The position numbers were made by a program, and so were the translations under genes. DNA of 64,000 nt from an uncultured Dokdonia sp. (lineage in GTDB: Bacteria; Bacteroidota; Bacteroidia; Flavobacteriales; Flavobacteriaceae), in NCBI RefSeq assembly GCF_947492535.1, contig NZ_CANLNH010000001.1, positions 434,001 through 498,000 on the forward strand. Reading direction: 5' to 3'. Below the pieces are notes generated by a model. It saw only the letters and a list, made by a program, of their open reading frames with translations. It searched no databases and was not told the DNA's origin. Positions 26,578-36,126 of the stretch are shown here, piece by piece; the stretch's first letter is position 1; each line of letters begins with the position of its first letter.

Positions 26578-28950
26578 GTGGGGAAAAATGAACCAAAATT
26601 AGATCTTCTCATTCCAAAAGTATTAGTCTTATTATACCTTATTATTGGTGTGGTACCAAGGTTTAAAGCTGTAGATCCGATTGGTTCTCAATGGTTTTAT
26701 TTTTCGGTAATTAATTTGCTAAGTCTTTTTTATATCTATGCAAATAGAAAAGAGATCGCTTTTTTTAGAAAACAACGACAGGTGCTTTTATTCTTTGGAA
26801 GCTATATCCTCTTCTTTTTGCTAGGAGGTATTTCCATATTTGGTGCTTTTAATGTCTCAGAAGCACTTAAAGATTTAGCAAGAATAGCGATAGCTCTTAT
26901 TGCTGTTATGAATCTTTTTTTGATTTTGAAGATAGCACCCAAAGCATTGTTTGAATATATTGTTAAGGTGTCTCATATATTAATAATGTATATAGCAGTT
27001 CAAGTAATTTGGGTGTTTTTGGATGCCGATATTTATAGGAATGGAACATTGTTAATGAAGACATCCCTTGGAACTTATGGAACTCAAAATGCAACTGCTG
27101 CTACATTGGCTATTCAGATTCCTTTTTTGATATGGGGTCTTATGAAACATACTGGTAAGTGGAAAATAATTAGTATTGTGAGTCTGTTTTTGGGTGTTTC
27201 AGCATTACTTTTTATAGGCGCTAGAACGGCAGTTTTAGGAGCTATAATTTATATGGCGATTTTCTTGATATATTTTCTTTATGATAATTTATTAAAGAAA
27301 TCGATGGTTATTTCTGCTAAAAAAATAATGCTTCCTCTTGTTGGAATTCTTGTAGTGTCTTACCTTTTTGCAACAAATATTAATAGGATAGAACCATCTA
27401 GACCTAATACATTTCAAGAATTGTTATTTGCTCCAGCAATAAATGCTAAAGTCAATAGCGATAAAAGTAAAAGTGTTGTAAGCTATGCAAGTGGACGAGA
27501 TATATATTATGAGATGGCTTTTGATGATTTTAAAGCAAATCCTATTCTTGGATTAGGGCTAGGGAACTGGAAACTTGCCAATAAGGATAAGTATTTTGCG
27601 AGCGCAAAGAGAGATAAATTTATATATCCGTTACGAGTACATAACGATTTTTTACAGATTCTTGCAGAAGTAGGAATCGTTGGTTTTATTGCATATTTAT
27701 TTATTTTTATTATACTTATATTTTTTATTCTAAAGTTGTTTTTTAAACATCAACATCATGATGATCGATGGATATATGCAGTTATTATTCTTTCCTTATT
27801 AGCCTATGGTTTTGATGCTTTGATTAACTTTCCATTGGAAAGAACTCCCATACAAGGACATTTTGTAGTGCTAGCTTCTTTAATTTTAGCTTTCTTTTAT
27901 AGTAGATATAAGAAAGATGATGCTAAAAAAGTATCTATTGGAATGCCAATGATTACTACAATAGGGATTTTTGCTATAAGTGCTTCTGTTATTACTTTTA
28001 TGAAATATCAATCTTATGTAACACAAAATTATGTTTTGGCAGATACATCGGGTAAAAACCTCATGCAGGATAAGTATGTGCTTTCTTATGATGAAATAGT
28101 AGAAGATCTTTCTGGTTTCTTTACCATAGCAGGAGTAGGTAGACCTAATGAACATGTAAAGGGAATGTATGCTATGAGTGAGGGAAGATTAGATAAAGCA
28201 TTGTATCATTTAGATAAGTCTATTGAACTAGCACCAAATCACTACGAATCAAAAATGCTTAAAGGTATTATTTATGGGCAGCGTAGAATCAATCCTGATA
28301 GTGCTATTTTTTATGCTAAACAAGGTTTTGAAAAGTACCCAGCTATTAAAAATAATTATGTCATTCTATTAAATGCATACAGAGCAAAAGGAGATACTAT
28401 AAGTTATTTTAATACAATAGATACCTTTTTAAAACGCGATCCAGATGATATTAGTCAATGGCAACTTAAAAGTCAACGCATCATAGATTTTTATAATGAT
28501 ACTGATCGTGCCATTGCAGTAATAGATGAGGCATTAGAGAAAAATCCAAATGATGAAGCATTAATTAAACACAAAGAAAAGTTTACAGTAAAAAATAGTG
28601 CCTCAGATATAAAAGAATGGTACGCAAAAGCATTTGAGTTTATTGGAGAAAAGAAATATAGAGAAGCCAAGTCTGAGTTTTTAAAAATATTAGAAATAAC
28701 CCCTTCTAATAATCCTACACTCCTTAATCTAGGGATTATAGAAATAAAACTCAAAGAATATGAAAATACAGTAAAACACCTTACGAAAGTTATAGATTCA
28801 AAAAAGTATAAGGATGGACGTGCCGAGTATAATAGAGGGCTAGCGTATGAAAGATTAGGAGAGAAAACGAAGGCAGCTAAAGACTATCGAAAAAGTAAAG
28901 AATTAGGATATAAATTAGCGTTAAAGCTAAGTGATAGCAAATTTGAATAA
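26578..28950 (+). CDS. O-antigen-ligase-like membrane protein with C-terminal TPR domain
   Basis: The 790-residue protein has 10-12 transmembrane segments in its first 480 residues and the Wzy/WaaL-type periplasmic loop with GLGLGNWKLANKDKYF and later RVHNDFLQILAEVGIVGFIAY. This is the conserved HNxxLQxxxExGxxG-type element of O-antigen ligases and polymerases. Residues about 530-785 form TPR repeats (for example EGRLDKALYHLDKSIELAPN). It would polymerise or transfer a surface glycan at the outer face of the inner membrane. The start is GTG 26578 because the nearby ATGs are out of frame. Its stop TAA abuts the ATG of the next gene. No glycan-synthesis cluster is nearby. Confidence 0.8.
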   Translation: MGKNEPKLDLLIPKVLVLLYLIIGVVPRFKAVDPIGSQWFYFSVINLLSLFYIYANRKEIAFFRKQRQVLLFFGSYILFFLLGGISIFGAFNVSEALKDLARIAIALIAVMNLFLILKIAPKALFEYIVKVSHILIMYIAVQVIWVFLDADIYRNGTLLMKTSLGTYGTQNATAATLAIQIPFLIWGLMKHTGKWKIISIVSLFLGVSALLFIGARTAVLGAIIYMAIFLIYFLYDNLLKKSMVISAKKIMLPLVGILVVSYLFATNINRIEPSRPNTFQELLFAPAINAKVNSDKSKSVVSYASGRDIYYEMAFDDFKANPILGLGLGNWKLANKDKYFASAKRDKFIYPLRVHNDFLQILAEVGIVGFIAYLFIFIILIFFILKLFFKHQHHDDRWIYAVIILSLLAYGFDALINFPLERTPIQGHFVVLASLILAFFYSRYKKDDAKKVSIGMPMITTIGIFAISASVITFMKYQSYVTQNYVLADTSGKNLMQDKYVLSYDEIVEDLSGFFTIAGVGRPNEHVKGMYAMSEGRLDKALYHLDKSIELAPNHYESKMLKGIIYGQRRINPDSAIFYAKQGFEKYPAIKNNYVILLNAYRAKGDTISYFNTIDTFLKRDPDDISQWQLKSQRIIDFYNDTDRAIAVIDEALEKNPNDEALIKHKEKFTVKNSASDIKEWYAKAFEFIGEKKYREAKSEFLKILEITPSNNPTLLNLGIIEIKLKEYENTVKHLTKVIDSKKYKDGRAEYNRGLAYERLGEKTKAAKDYRKSKELGYKLALKLSDSKFE

Positions 28951-29484
28951 ATGCAAAAAATTTTAGGAATAGGATCTAGAATAGATCACCCTACTCACGG
29001 AGTCGGTGTAGTTACAAATGTAACCTCAGAATTGTACTGGGTTACTTTTATAAAAGAGGGTTTAGAAACCATTACAGTAGATGATACCTTTGAAATTATT
29101 GAAGCTGTAGAAGATGAGGTAGATACGGTAAGTTTTTATGAAGTAGAAAAAAGTTTAAGGGAAATGCTTAAACGGTATAGTGATATCTCAGAAGTAGTGC
29201 CTATTGCCGATAAATGGAAAGGTGGCACTATGACATTACGTCCTAAGGATACAAACCTTAGTTCTAAAGATATCCCGATAGATACATTTTTCCATAAAAT
29301 TGTTATGGTACGAGATCGTATACGTGTCATGGAACAAAAAATTAATTCCAGCAAAACACTTGATGATCAAGATAAAATAGATTTACAACAGTATATCACA
29401 AGAATTTATGGAAGCTTAACAACATTTAATGTTCTTTTCAAGAATAGTACTCAGAATTTTAAAGGAGAGAGCTCTAAAAAATAG
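28951..29484 (+). CDS. Conserved protein with Tudor/CarD-like N-terminus
   Basis: The ATG follows the upstream stop with no gap. The 177-residue protein starts with a small beta fold, GIGSRIDHPTHGVGVV then YWVTFIKEGLETI, that resembles the CarD/Tudor-like module in which a basic patch binds a partner. The rest is helical with a conserved-looking block (about 85-150). No TM or signal peptide is seen, so it is cytoplasmic. The same pattern is a frequent hypothetical in Bacteroidetes. Its tight coupling to the glycan-ligase-like gene suggests a shared transcript but not necessarily a shared process. Function is unknown. Confidence 0.6.
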   Translation: MQKILGIGSRIDHPTHGVGVVTNVTSELYWVTFIKEGLETITVDDTFEIIEAVEDEVDTVSFYEVEKSLREMLKRYSDISEVVPIADKWKGGTMTLRPKDTNLSSKDIPIDTFFHKIVMVRDRIRVMEQKINSSKTLDDQDKIDLQQYITRIYGSLTTFNVLFKNSTQNFKGESSKK

Positions 29485-29510
29485 AAAATGTTTTTTTACG
29501 TTGTTATGGT

Positions 29511-30350
29511 ATGCTTATAATTACTCAAGGATATGTTGAAGAATACGATTGGTTAATACCATATTTAATAGGATTTTTAATCTTATGGTTCCTCTATATA
29601 TTCTTTCGGATTTATGAAAATTGGTATGCAAATAAGAATGATCGCTTATTGTATAGAGATATATTTGTTTTTAGAAAGCTTTCGCGAAAGCAAATAAAGG
29701 TGCTCTCCAATGAGTTTCACTTTTATACATTATTAACAGCTAAAGAAAAAAAACGTTTTGAGCACAGAGTTGCGTGTTTTATAAAAGATAAAGAGTTTAT
29801 AGGAAGAGACAATCTTGAAGTGACAGATCGTATGATCGTGCTTATTTCTGCTATTGGTTGTATGCTGACTTTTGGAAGGAAAAATTATAAATATAAACTT
29901 ATTGATTATGTTCTCATTTATCCAAAAGCGTTTTATAGTAGCATGAATGAGGAGTATCATAAAGGAGAGTTTAACCCTAGAGAGAAAGCACTTGTATTAT
30001 CTTGGGAAGATTTCGAAAATGGATATCGTATTACCGATGATAATCTTAATCTAGGAATCCATGAATTTATGCATGCCTTGCAACTTGGGGCAAAACAGAG
30101 TAGTGATGTAGATGCTTTAAGATTTGAGCGTCAATTTCAAAAAATACTAAGAAGACTCACAGATCAAGATCTTAAAGACAAGCTAGATGAGGTGCGTTAT
30201 TTTAGAGCATATGCCTTTACAAACGAATTTGAATTTATGGCGGTTCTGGCTGAATATTTTATTGAGTCTCCAAAAGATTTTGAAACACATTTTCCTCAAT
30301 TATACGCATATCAAAAATGCTTGCTGAATTTTGATTTTGCAGGATATTAA
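29511..30350 (+). CDS. MtfA-like zinc peptidase (M90 type)
   Basis: The 279-residue protein has an N-terminal TM helix (about residues 12-30, YLIGFLILWFLYIFF). The metal site is H184-EFM-H188 in LGIHEFMHALQLG, matching the HExxH pattern, with a downstream Glu candidate in FTNEFEFMAVLAEYF (about residues 240-250). The overall order matches MtfA/M90 peptidases, including RDNLEVTDRMIVLISAIGC. In Enterobacteria MtfA is regulated by Mlc and is an aminopeptidase; this protein is anchored instead of soluble. One copy of the 14-bp palindrome is embedded in its coding region, translated as KLSRKQ. Confidence 0.82.
   Translation: MLIITQGYVEEYDWLIPYLIGFLILWFLYIFFRIYENWYANKNDRLLYRDIFVFRKLSRKQIKVLSNEFHFYTLLTAKEKKRFEHRVACFIKDKEFIGRDNLEVTDRMIVLISAIGCMLTFGRKNYKYKLIDYVLIYPKAFYSSMNEEYHKGEFNPREKALVLSWEDFENGYRITDDNLNLGIHEFMHALQLGAKQSSDVDALRFERQFQKILRRLTDQDLKDKLDEVRYFRAYAFTNEFEFMAVLAEYFIESPKDFETHFPQLYAYQKCLLNFDFAGY
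29678..29691. repeat. 14-bp iterated palindrome, copy 3 (inside a gene)
   Basis: Perfect GCTTTCGCGAAAGC within the M90-like peptidase coding sequence. Its presence in a gene shows the motif is not only intergenic. Confidence 0.9.
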
Positions 30351-30398
30351 TCTATTTTAAAATAAATAATAATAACGAAACAATTAATAATTAAATCT

Positions 30399-31103
30399 AT
30401 GGAATCTCCTGAATATCCTCAAATGATGCCTGTAAGTGGTTTGACCGATGAACGTCGTGCTGCTTTTTACAGGAAGACATATACACATGTTGCATTAGCC
30501 GTACTACTTTTTATAATAACAGAATTTTTGTTTTTCCAATCACCAGCAATTGTGAATTTTGCAGCTTCTTTGATAGGAGGCTGGAGTTGGTTACTACTGT
30601 TAGGAGTTTTCATGTTTGTTACAAACTATGCTGAAAATTTAGCATTAAAATCAGAAGATAAGAATACACATTATATCGCATTGGTTATATATGTGATAGC
30701 AGAAGCTTTCATCTTTATCCCAATGCTGTTATTTGCTTTACAAGCTATTGATGGTGTTCAAATGTTGCAACAAGCAGCTGTTATGACTATTGCTTTATTT
30801 GCTGGGCTATCTACTATTGTGTTTGTAACAAAAAAAGATTTTTCATTTTTAAAATCCATATTAGCGATAGGTTTCTTTGTTGCATTGGGTCTTATAGTCG
30901 CAGGTGTTATATTTGGATTTGATTTAGGATTATGGTTCAGTGTAGGAATGGTATTACTAGCTGGAGGGTCTATACTATATACGACATCAAATATGATTCA
31001 TAAATATGAAGAAGAGCAATATGTGGCAGCTGCCCTAGGCTTATTTGCTTCATTGATGTTATTGTTCTGGTATATTCTGAGAATTTTTATGTCAAGAGAT
31101 TAG
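30399..31103 (+). CDS. Bax inhibitor-1/YccA family membrane protein
   Basis: The 234-residue protein has seven predicted transmembrane segments and the family features: an N-terminal ERRAAFYRKTYTHVALAVL region, IFIPMLLFAL, and the C-terminal pH-sensing-type region FWYILRIFMSRD. Bacterial relatives are calcium leak channels or regulators of membrane proteases such as FtsH. It follows the MtfA-like gene by 48 bp on the same strand and ends at a strong terminator, so it is the last gene of this group. Assignment to the family is secure; the physiological role is not. Confidence 0.92.
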   Translation: MESPEYPQMMPVSGLTDERRAAFYRKTYTHVALAVLLFIITEFLFFQSPAIVNFAASLIGGWSWLLLLGVFMFVTNYAENLALKSEDKNTHYIALVIYVIAEAFIFIPMLLFALQAIDGVQMLQQAAVMTIALFAGLSTIVFVTKKDFSFLKSILAIGFFVALGLIVAGVIFGFDLGLWFSVGMVLLAGGSILYTTSNMIHKYEEEQYVAAALGLFASLMLLFWYILRIFMSRD

Positions 31104-31124
31104 ACATCGTACTATAGAGATTAT

Positions 31125-31166
31125 AAAAAAAGCGATCCTATTTTAAAAAAGGATCGCTTTTTTTTA
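31125..31166. terminator. Bidirectional terminator after the Bax-inhibitor gene
   Basis: A perfect stem AGCGATCC / GGATCGCT is extended by A7 and T8 runs, with a 12-base AT loop. It lies between converging genes. Confidence 0.88.
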
Positions 31167-31189
31167 AGAAGCTAATTGTATTTGTGGTG

Positions 31190-32311
31190 CTATTTTTTTA
31201 CAATCACTTTTTGTGATTCTTGTATTCCGTCTATTCCAACGATTTTAATAAAATAGATACCTTCTGTGACATCTATTGCATTCCAGAAAACGGTTTCTTG
31301 CTGTAGATCAAGAGTGGTTACTTTTTGACCTAAAAGATTATAGACAGTTATATTTTCTATTTTTGATGTATCAATAATGTCTATATTGAAGGTGCGCCCT
31401 ATAGTAGGAGATATGATTACTTGTTTAGCCGAAAAATCTTCTGTAGCAAGTGTTACTTCTCTACGTACAATAGCATTAGGGGTAATTAGATTGCCGGCTC
31501 CACTTTCAATAAATACCTCTACAAGCACCCCATCGCTAGTGTATCGATTTACAGCACTGTTATTTCCGTCACCTATTAAAATATCTCCGTCTGGAAGAAA
31601 GGCAAAGCCTTCGGCAAAATTAATTTCGTCAATGAAGATTCCTATAAAATTACCTTCACTGTCAAACCTTTTTACAGTTCCTCCATTGTAATCTATAACA
31701 ATCAGATCACCATTTTCTTCAAACCAAATATTAGTAGGACCTAAAAGATTAGAATCTATAAACGTTTCTAAGAAAACACCATTTTGATCAAATTTCTCTA
31801 CAGAATCTCCAGTGAATGAAGCAACATAAAGATTACCGTCACTATCCCAATCTATTCCTATACTTTGAGGAACTCCTATATTCGTAAATTCATCTACAAA
31901 AGTGCCATCTAATTGATATCTAAATACGTTACCATTGCCTAGCCATTGTAATACATATAATAGACCATCAGGACCTATCTTCATTCTGGTAGGTCCATCA
32001 ATTCCAGAAGCAAAGTTTTCAATAAACTCCCCAGTTTGAGCATTATGTTTTGTGATAAGATCTGTATTAAGACTAGAGATTAATACTTCATTTTCTGATT
32101 CAAGAAATAAAATGTCTTGTGGCCAAGCAATATGATCATCTATAAATACTTCTGGATTTTCTCCGTTTTCATCAAACTTGAGTATTTGCCAGGGTGGGTT
32201 ATTGAAATTTCCAGCATCGCTTACATAATAGTGTACTTCTTGTTCTTGTGCATTACTATGTATTGCAGCTAAGAATAAAAGGAAAATGCAGTGTAATTTT
32301 AATGTTTTCAT
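31190..32311 (-). CDS. Secreted NHL/SMP-30-type propeller with T9SS sorting domain
   Basis: The 373-residue protein has a signal peptide (residues 1-21, ending SNAQ). The body is a six-bladed propeller of NHL type: repeats such as IKFDENG, GSVEKFDQNGVFLETF and NRYTSDGVLVEVF. The last 75 residues form a type IX secretion C-terminal domain (VYNLLGQKV, then WNAIDVTEGIYFIKI and KVIVKK), so the protein is exported through the T9SS and attached or released outside. GldA at 51784 fits a gliding/T9SS organism. Binding or lactonase activity cannot be inferred. An upstream AraC gene reads in the same direction after 81 bp. Confidence 0.87.
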   Translation of the reverse strand: MKTLKLHCIFLLFLAAIHSNAQEQEVHYYVSDAGNFNNPPWQILKFDENGENPEVFIDDHIAWPQDILFLESENEVLISSLNTDLITKHNAQTGEFIENFASGIDGPTRMKIGPDGLLYVLQWLGNGNVFRYQLDGTFVDEFTNIGVPQSIGIDWDSDGNLYVASFTGDSVEKFDQNGVFLETFIDSNLLGPTNIWFEENGDLIVIDYNGGTVKRFDSEGNFIGIFIDEINFAEGFAFLPDGDILIGDGNNSAVNRYTSDGVLVEVFIESGAGNLITPNAIVRREVTLATEDFSAKQVIISPTIGRTFNIDIIDTSKIENITVYNLLGQKVTTLDLQQETVFWNAIDVTEGIYFIKIVGIDGIQESQKVIVKK

Positions 32312-32392
32312 AAAATCAGATTTTTAAGGTTATGAAAACTAATTTCAATCTTATCTCATAAGATATTGTCCAAAATTATAAAGGTTACCTTG

Positions 32393-33526
32393 TCACGACA
32401 AAGTTTTACTTCTATGTAAAGACCTGTATTCAAGAGGTGTGCAGTTATGTTTGTTTTTGAAAATAGTATAGAACGTAGTTCTACTATTAAAACCTAGATG
32501 AAAATACATTTGATGTATGCTCATATCTGGTTCTTTTATAAGAAGTTCTTCAGCTTCTTTTAATCGATATTCATTAATGAATTGATTAAAGTTTTTATGT
32601 GACATCTCATTAATAAGTTGGGAGACAATATGTGTGGGTAATCCTATATGAGATGCAATATCTACAAGCCTTAAATCATTATTTAAATAAGGCCTAGTGG
32701 TTTCTATGTGTTGGGTAAGTTGTTTGTAAAATTCTTTTTTAGTTTCCGGACGTAGTGTTTCTTTTTCTTTTTTGGAAGGTTTAAAAAGACTTGTAAATAA
32801 TTCGCCATTAAATATTTTTGGCTCCATGTATACCATGTACCCTATACCATATACACCAATTGCCATTGTAAAACTAATTATGTAATCCCAAGTAGGATTA
32901 AAAAATGAAAATTTCACTAATACATAGTAGCTTATATATGCTAAGACAAAAAGACTAAATAGTGACAAAAGAAATGTAATCCATTTACCGCGTAGTTGCG
33001 TAGCTATATTTTCTTTAGGAGGTCTGTGTATTTTTATAAAATCATAGCATATAATTATATATATAATGAGCATGCCTATAGCGACCCATGGAGATTTTAA
33101 TGCCCAATAAAGTTTAAATGCAATCTCTTCTTTACTTTCCTTAAATTCTGTAAAACCTTCCGTCTTTATAAAATAGATAGCAGTAAGTATTGTAAATATA
33201 ATTGGGATTATAAAATGAAGAAAGTTGACTTTATAATCCTTTATATAGAATTTTAAAATGTATACATAAAAGAGAGGTCCAAAGAAAAAATACCATGCCT
33301 CATCAAAAAAATAAGCATGAGGGTATTCTCCTCTATATTGTGTCCATACGAGAACATACTGAACTAGAACTAATGAGAATCCAAGAATGATAGAAGCGAT
33401 TGGCCAGTTATTCTTTCTGCCATTTTTGTCTGTAAATAAAAGAATAGACAAAAAAGATCCTATCGCACTAACGACTAAAAATAATGAAGTCCAAGTAGAA
33501 AAAGAAGGCGCTGACATATAGTACAT
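32393..33526 (-). CDS. AraC-family regulator with membrane N-terminus
   Basis: The 377-residue protein has about six to seven membrane segments (residues 8-250) and a C-terminal AraC domain (about 275-372): LRLVDIASHIGLPTHIVSQLIN, then MSIHQMYFHLGFNSRTTFYTIFKN and CTPLEYR. It resembles the regulator at 22554 in architecture but not closely in sequence. ATGs at 33526 and 33517 are both possible starts. It lies upstream of the propeller gene on the same strand and might control it. The ligand is unknown. Confidence 0.82.
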   Translation of the reverse strand: MYYMSAPSFSTWTSLFLVVSAIGSFLSILLFTDKNGRKNNWPIASIILGFSLVLVQYVLVWTQYRGEYPHAYFFDEAWYFFFGPLFYVYILKFYIKDYKVNFLHFIIPIIFTILTAIYFIKTEGFTEFKESKEEIAFKLYWALKSPWVAIGMLIIYIIICYDFIKIHRPPKENIATQLRGKWITFLLSLFSLFVLAYISYYVLVKFSFFNPTWDYIISFTMAIGVYGIGYMVYMEPKIFNGELFTSLFKPSKKEKETLRPETKKEFYKQLTQHIETTRPYLNNDLRLVDIASHIGLPTHIVSQLINEMSHKNFNQFINEYRLKEAEELLIKEPDMSIHQMYFHLGFNSRTTFYTIFKNKHNCTPLEYRSLHRSKTLS

Positions 33527-33557
33527 TATTCATATTTAATATACTTAATATCAGTAA

Positions 33558-34217
33558 TTAATTTACAAGCTTTCTTAATTCTTTTACTGTGGTAACTGGA
33601 TCACTTGCTTTAAATACATAGCTTCCAGCTACAAGTACATCAGCCCCAGCATCTACCAATTGTTTTGCATTTTTATTTGTAACACCTCCATCTATTTCTA
33701 TAAGAGTTGAAGCATTTTTGCGTGTAATTAGTTCTTTAAGAGCACTTACTTTAGAATACGTATTTTCTATAAAGCTCTGCCCTCCAAATCCAGGATTAAC
33801 ACTCATTATGCAAACCATATCTAAATCTTGAATAACATCTTCTAATAGATGTACACTAGTATGTGGATTTAAAGCTACTCCAGCTTTCATTCCTGTAGCT
33901 TTGATTGCTTGTACAGTACGATGTAGATGCGTACATGCTTCATAATGGACTGTAAGAATAGTACTTCCAAGGTCTGCAAACGTCTGGATATACCTGTCAG
34001 GATCTACAATCATAAGATGTACATCTATTGTTTTTGTAGCATGTTTTATAATGTCACGTAATACAGGCATACCGAAAGAGATATTTGGCACAAAAACACC
34101 GTCCATAATATCGATGTGAAACCAATCTGCATCACTATTATTTATCATTTCTACATCACGTTGTAGATTTGCAAAATCTGCGGCAAGTACGGAAGGGGCA
34201 ATCAGTTTTTCTGACAT
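33558..34217 (-). CDS. rpe: Ribulose-phosphate 3-epimerase
   Basis: The 219-residue protein has all Rpe motifs: LIAPSVLAADFANL at the N-terminus, DWFHIDIMDGVFVPNISFG, VHLMIVDP, and CIMSVNPGFGGQSFIENT, then IEIDGGVTNKN and DVLVAGSYVF. It interconverts ribulose 5-phosphate and xylulose 5-phosphate in the pentose phosphate pathway. The metal ligands are the His/Asp residues of the HIDIMDG and DVHLM motifs. It sits between a BLUF photoreceptor gene and an AraC gene, all leftward. Confidence 0.97.
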   Translation of the reverse strand: MSEKLIAPSVLAADFANLQRDVEMINNSDADWFHIDIMDGVFVPNISFGMPVLRDIIKHATKTIDVHLMIVDPDRYIQTFADLGSTILTVHYEACTHLHRTVQAIKATGMKAGVALNPHTSVHLLEDVIQDLDMVCIMSVNPGFGGQSFIENTYSKVSALKELITRKNASTLIEIDGGVTNKNAKQLVDAGADVLVAGSYVFKASDPVTTVKELRKLVN

Positions 34218-34266
34218 GAATAAGAGTTTATAATTTTTTGTAAAACTACATCTTTTTTAAGAATTC

Positions 34267-34677
34267 TTATCCAGCACTTATAAAAGAATTAACCGTTTTA
34301 GAGAGCGCTTCCATTTCTGAAGACTCTAGATAATTGAGTAAATTAAGATACGAACGTAAACTCTTCGTTTGATTTTCTTCTAAGATCGATGTAAAACCAG
34401 CTTTATATCCTGTGAAGTATAAAACATCTATTTCTTTTTCAAACAACGTAATAATATTTTTATGTCTTGGGTCTTTTTTGATTTTTGAATAATAAAGCTC
34501 TTTTATTTTTACTTCATCTCCTTCAAAATACTGCAAAAAATTTCCTGAGTTATGCAATAGTATACCACTTATGCCCCTCTTAATATTTTTAGTAGAACAG
34601 GAATCAAACAACTCTTTTAGTTCGTTACCCTCTAAGGCGTTTCTTAATGTGCTGACATAACATATACTATATAGCAT
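34267..34677 (-). CDS. BLUF-domain blue-light photoreceptor
   Basis: The 136-residue protein is a stand-alone BLUF domain of normal length. The flavin-site residues are visible: Tyr7 (ICYVS), Asn31 (TKNIKRGISGILL) and Gln49 (NFLQYFEG), and the DPRH element is present. This is the hydrogen-bond network that switches on blue light, so it should be photoactive if FAD is bound. The Trp/Met segment near residue 95 is altered (LYFTGYKAG). No output domain is fused, so it would signal by protein contact. It is encoded between rpoD and rpe; the adjacency of a light sensor to the primary sigma gene is curious but unproven in meaning. Confidence 0.87.
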   Translation of the reverse strand: MLYSICYVSTLRNALEGNELKELFDSCSTKNIKRGISGILLHNSGNFLQYFEGDEVKIKELYYSKIKKDPRHKNIITLFEKEIDVLYFTGYKAGFTSILEENQTKSLRSYLNLLNYLESSEMEALSKTVNSFISAG

Positions 34678-34725
34678 AGATAATTTGGGGGATTGTCTAA
34701 TTATTAATAAACAAGGTGCAAAAAA

Positions 34726-34750
34726 AATCCTCGGTAATCAGCCGAGGATT
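34726..34750 (-). terminator. rpoD terminator
   Basis: AATCCTCGG / CCGAGGATT is a perfect 9-bp stem with a 7-base loop, followed on the leftward strand by a run of T. It lies 60 bp after the rpoD stop. Confidence 0.9.
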
Positions 34751-34809
34751 CATTCATCAATCAAAAAACGAACAGTTATGATAAACTGTTGTTACCGTAA
34801 TTAGGAATA

Positions 34810-35673
34810 TTATCCTAAATAAGTTTTTAATATTTTACTACGAGACGTATGCTTAAGTCTGCGTATTGCTTTTTCTTTAATCTGACGTACACGCTCACGA
34901 GTAAGATCAAAAGTTTCTCCAATTTCTTCAAGAGTCATAGGGTGTTGATCTCCTAATCCGAAGTATAAACGAATAACATCTGCCTCACGAGGCGTTAATG
35001 TTTCTAATGCTCGTTCAATTTCAGTACGTAATGACTCGTGTAATAATTCACGATCAGGATTTGGTGATTCACCAGAACGTAATACATCATACAAGTTAGA
35101 ATCTTCTCCTTCAACAAGAGGAGCATCCATACTTACGTGACGTCCTGAGTTCTTCATAGACTCTTTTACGTCGTTAATCGTCATATCAAGTTCTTTTGCA
35201 ATTTCTTCTGCACTTGGCGGACGCTCATGTGCTTGCTCAAGAAATGCATAGGTCTTGTTAATTTTATTAATAGAACCAATCTTATTAAGTGGTAAACGTA
35301 CAATACGAGATTGTTCTGCTAGTGCCTGTAAGATAGATTGACGAATCCACCATACAGCATATGATATAAATTTAAACCCACGAGTTTCATCAAAACGTTG
35401 TGCCGCTTTAATAAGACCAAGATTTCCTTCATTAATTAAATCAGGTAATGTTAATCCTTGGTTTTGATATTGCTTTGCAACTGATACAACAAAACGTAAG
35501 TTTGCTTTGGTTAATTTTTCTAAAGCACGTTGATCTCCGGCTTTAATACGCTGTGCTAACTCCACCTCTTCATCTGCGGTAATCAGGTCAACTTTTCCAA
35601 TTTCTTGTAGGTATTTGTCCAGGGAAGCAGTCTCACGGTTAGTAACCTGCTTGGTAATTTTGAGTTGTCTCAT
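34810..35673 (-). CDS. rpoD: Primary RNA polymerase sigma factor, short Bacteroidetes RpoD
   Basis: The 287-residue protein has region 1.2 ([17 protein letters not shown]), region 2 ([20 protein letters not shown] and [12 protein letters not shown]), region 3 and region 4 ([29 protein letters not shown]). Bacteroidetes primary sigma factors lack region 1.1 and recognise the TTG / TAnnTTTG promoter type, which agrees with elements seen elsewhere in this window. It is the sole housekeeping sigma factor of the group. The gene is followed by a strong terminator; its 450-bp upstream region (35674-36126) contains a copy of the 14-bp palindrome and no gene. Confidence 0.97.
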   Translation of the reverse strand: MRQLKITKQVTNRETASLDKYLQEIGKVDLITADEEVELAQRIKAGDQRALEKLTKANLRFVVSVAKQYQNQGLTLPDLINEGNLGLIKAAQRFDETRGFKFISYAVWWIRQSILQALAEQSRIVRLPLNKIGSINKINKTYAFLEQAHERPPSAEEIAKELDMTINDVKESMKNSGRHVSMDAPLVEGEDSNLYDVLRSGESPNPDRELLHESLRTEIERALETLTPREADVIRLYFGLGDQHPMTLEEIGETFDLTRERVRQIKEKAIRRLKHTSRSKILKTYLG

Positions 35674-36126
35674 GTAAAAATCAACTTTAGTTTGAGTGTT
35701 GTACTAGTTATACGTAATAAAGTCGCATAATGTTACAAAAACTTTACATTAATTTTAAATTATATTGAAAATAATCCTTTTTCCGCTTTCGCGAAAGCGT
35801 ATAATACCTCTAAAAATTTATAAAATAAGCGTCCGTTTTTTAAGCTTTATAAAATCATAAGGCTCCTATTATATCTTACATATTACGGGTTTCTCTTAAA
35901 AAAACAGAATAATCAATACAATACATGGGATTGTTAGCAGAAAATGCAAAAAATAAAATAGCGTTTCGTACAAACTGCAAGAAGTAGGAGGTAGTTCTGA
36001 TAAGAATAATAAGAGGAAATTATAAAATTTGAATTGTATTAATAAACAAAAACCTTTTGTCTTGTTAATGTATAGTACCTCAAAATGTGGTAGTGTATCA
36101 AAACTTTAATCTTAACATATATTCCT
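35674..36126. other. Intergenic region between rpoD and the GNAT gene
   Basis: This is a 453-bp AT-rich divergent spacer. Only short frames of about 20 codons or less are open. It holds a copy of the 14-bp palindrome at 35785 and presumably both promoters. The leftward strand near 35730 has TTTTTG but no clear TAnnTTTG partner. No RNA gene is recognised. Confidence 0.6.
35785..35798. repeat. 14-bp iterated palindrome, copy 4
   Basis: Perfect GCTTTCGCGAAAGC upstream of rpoD, followed by GT as in copies 2, 5 and 8. Confidence 0.9.

Noticed and set aside
35674-36126. Possible small gene in the rpoD upstream spacer
   Set aside because: Only frames of about 20 codons exist and none has a recognisable start context or composition.
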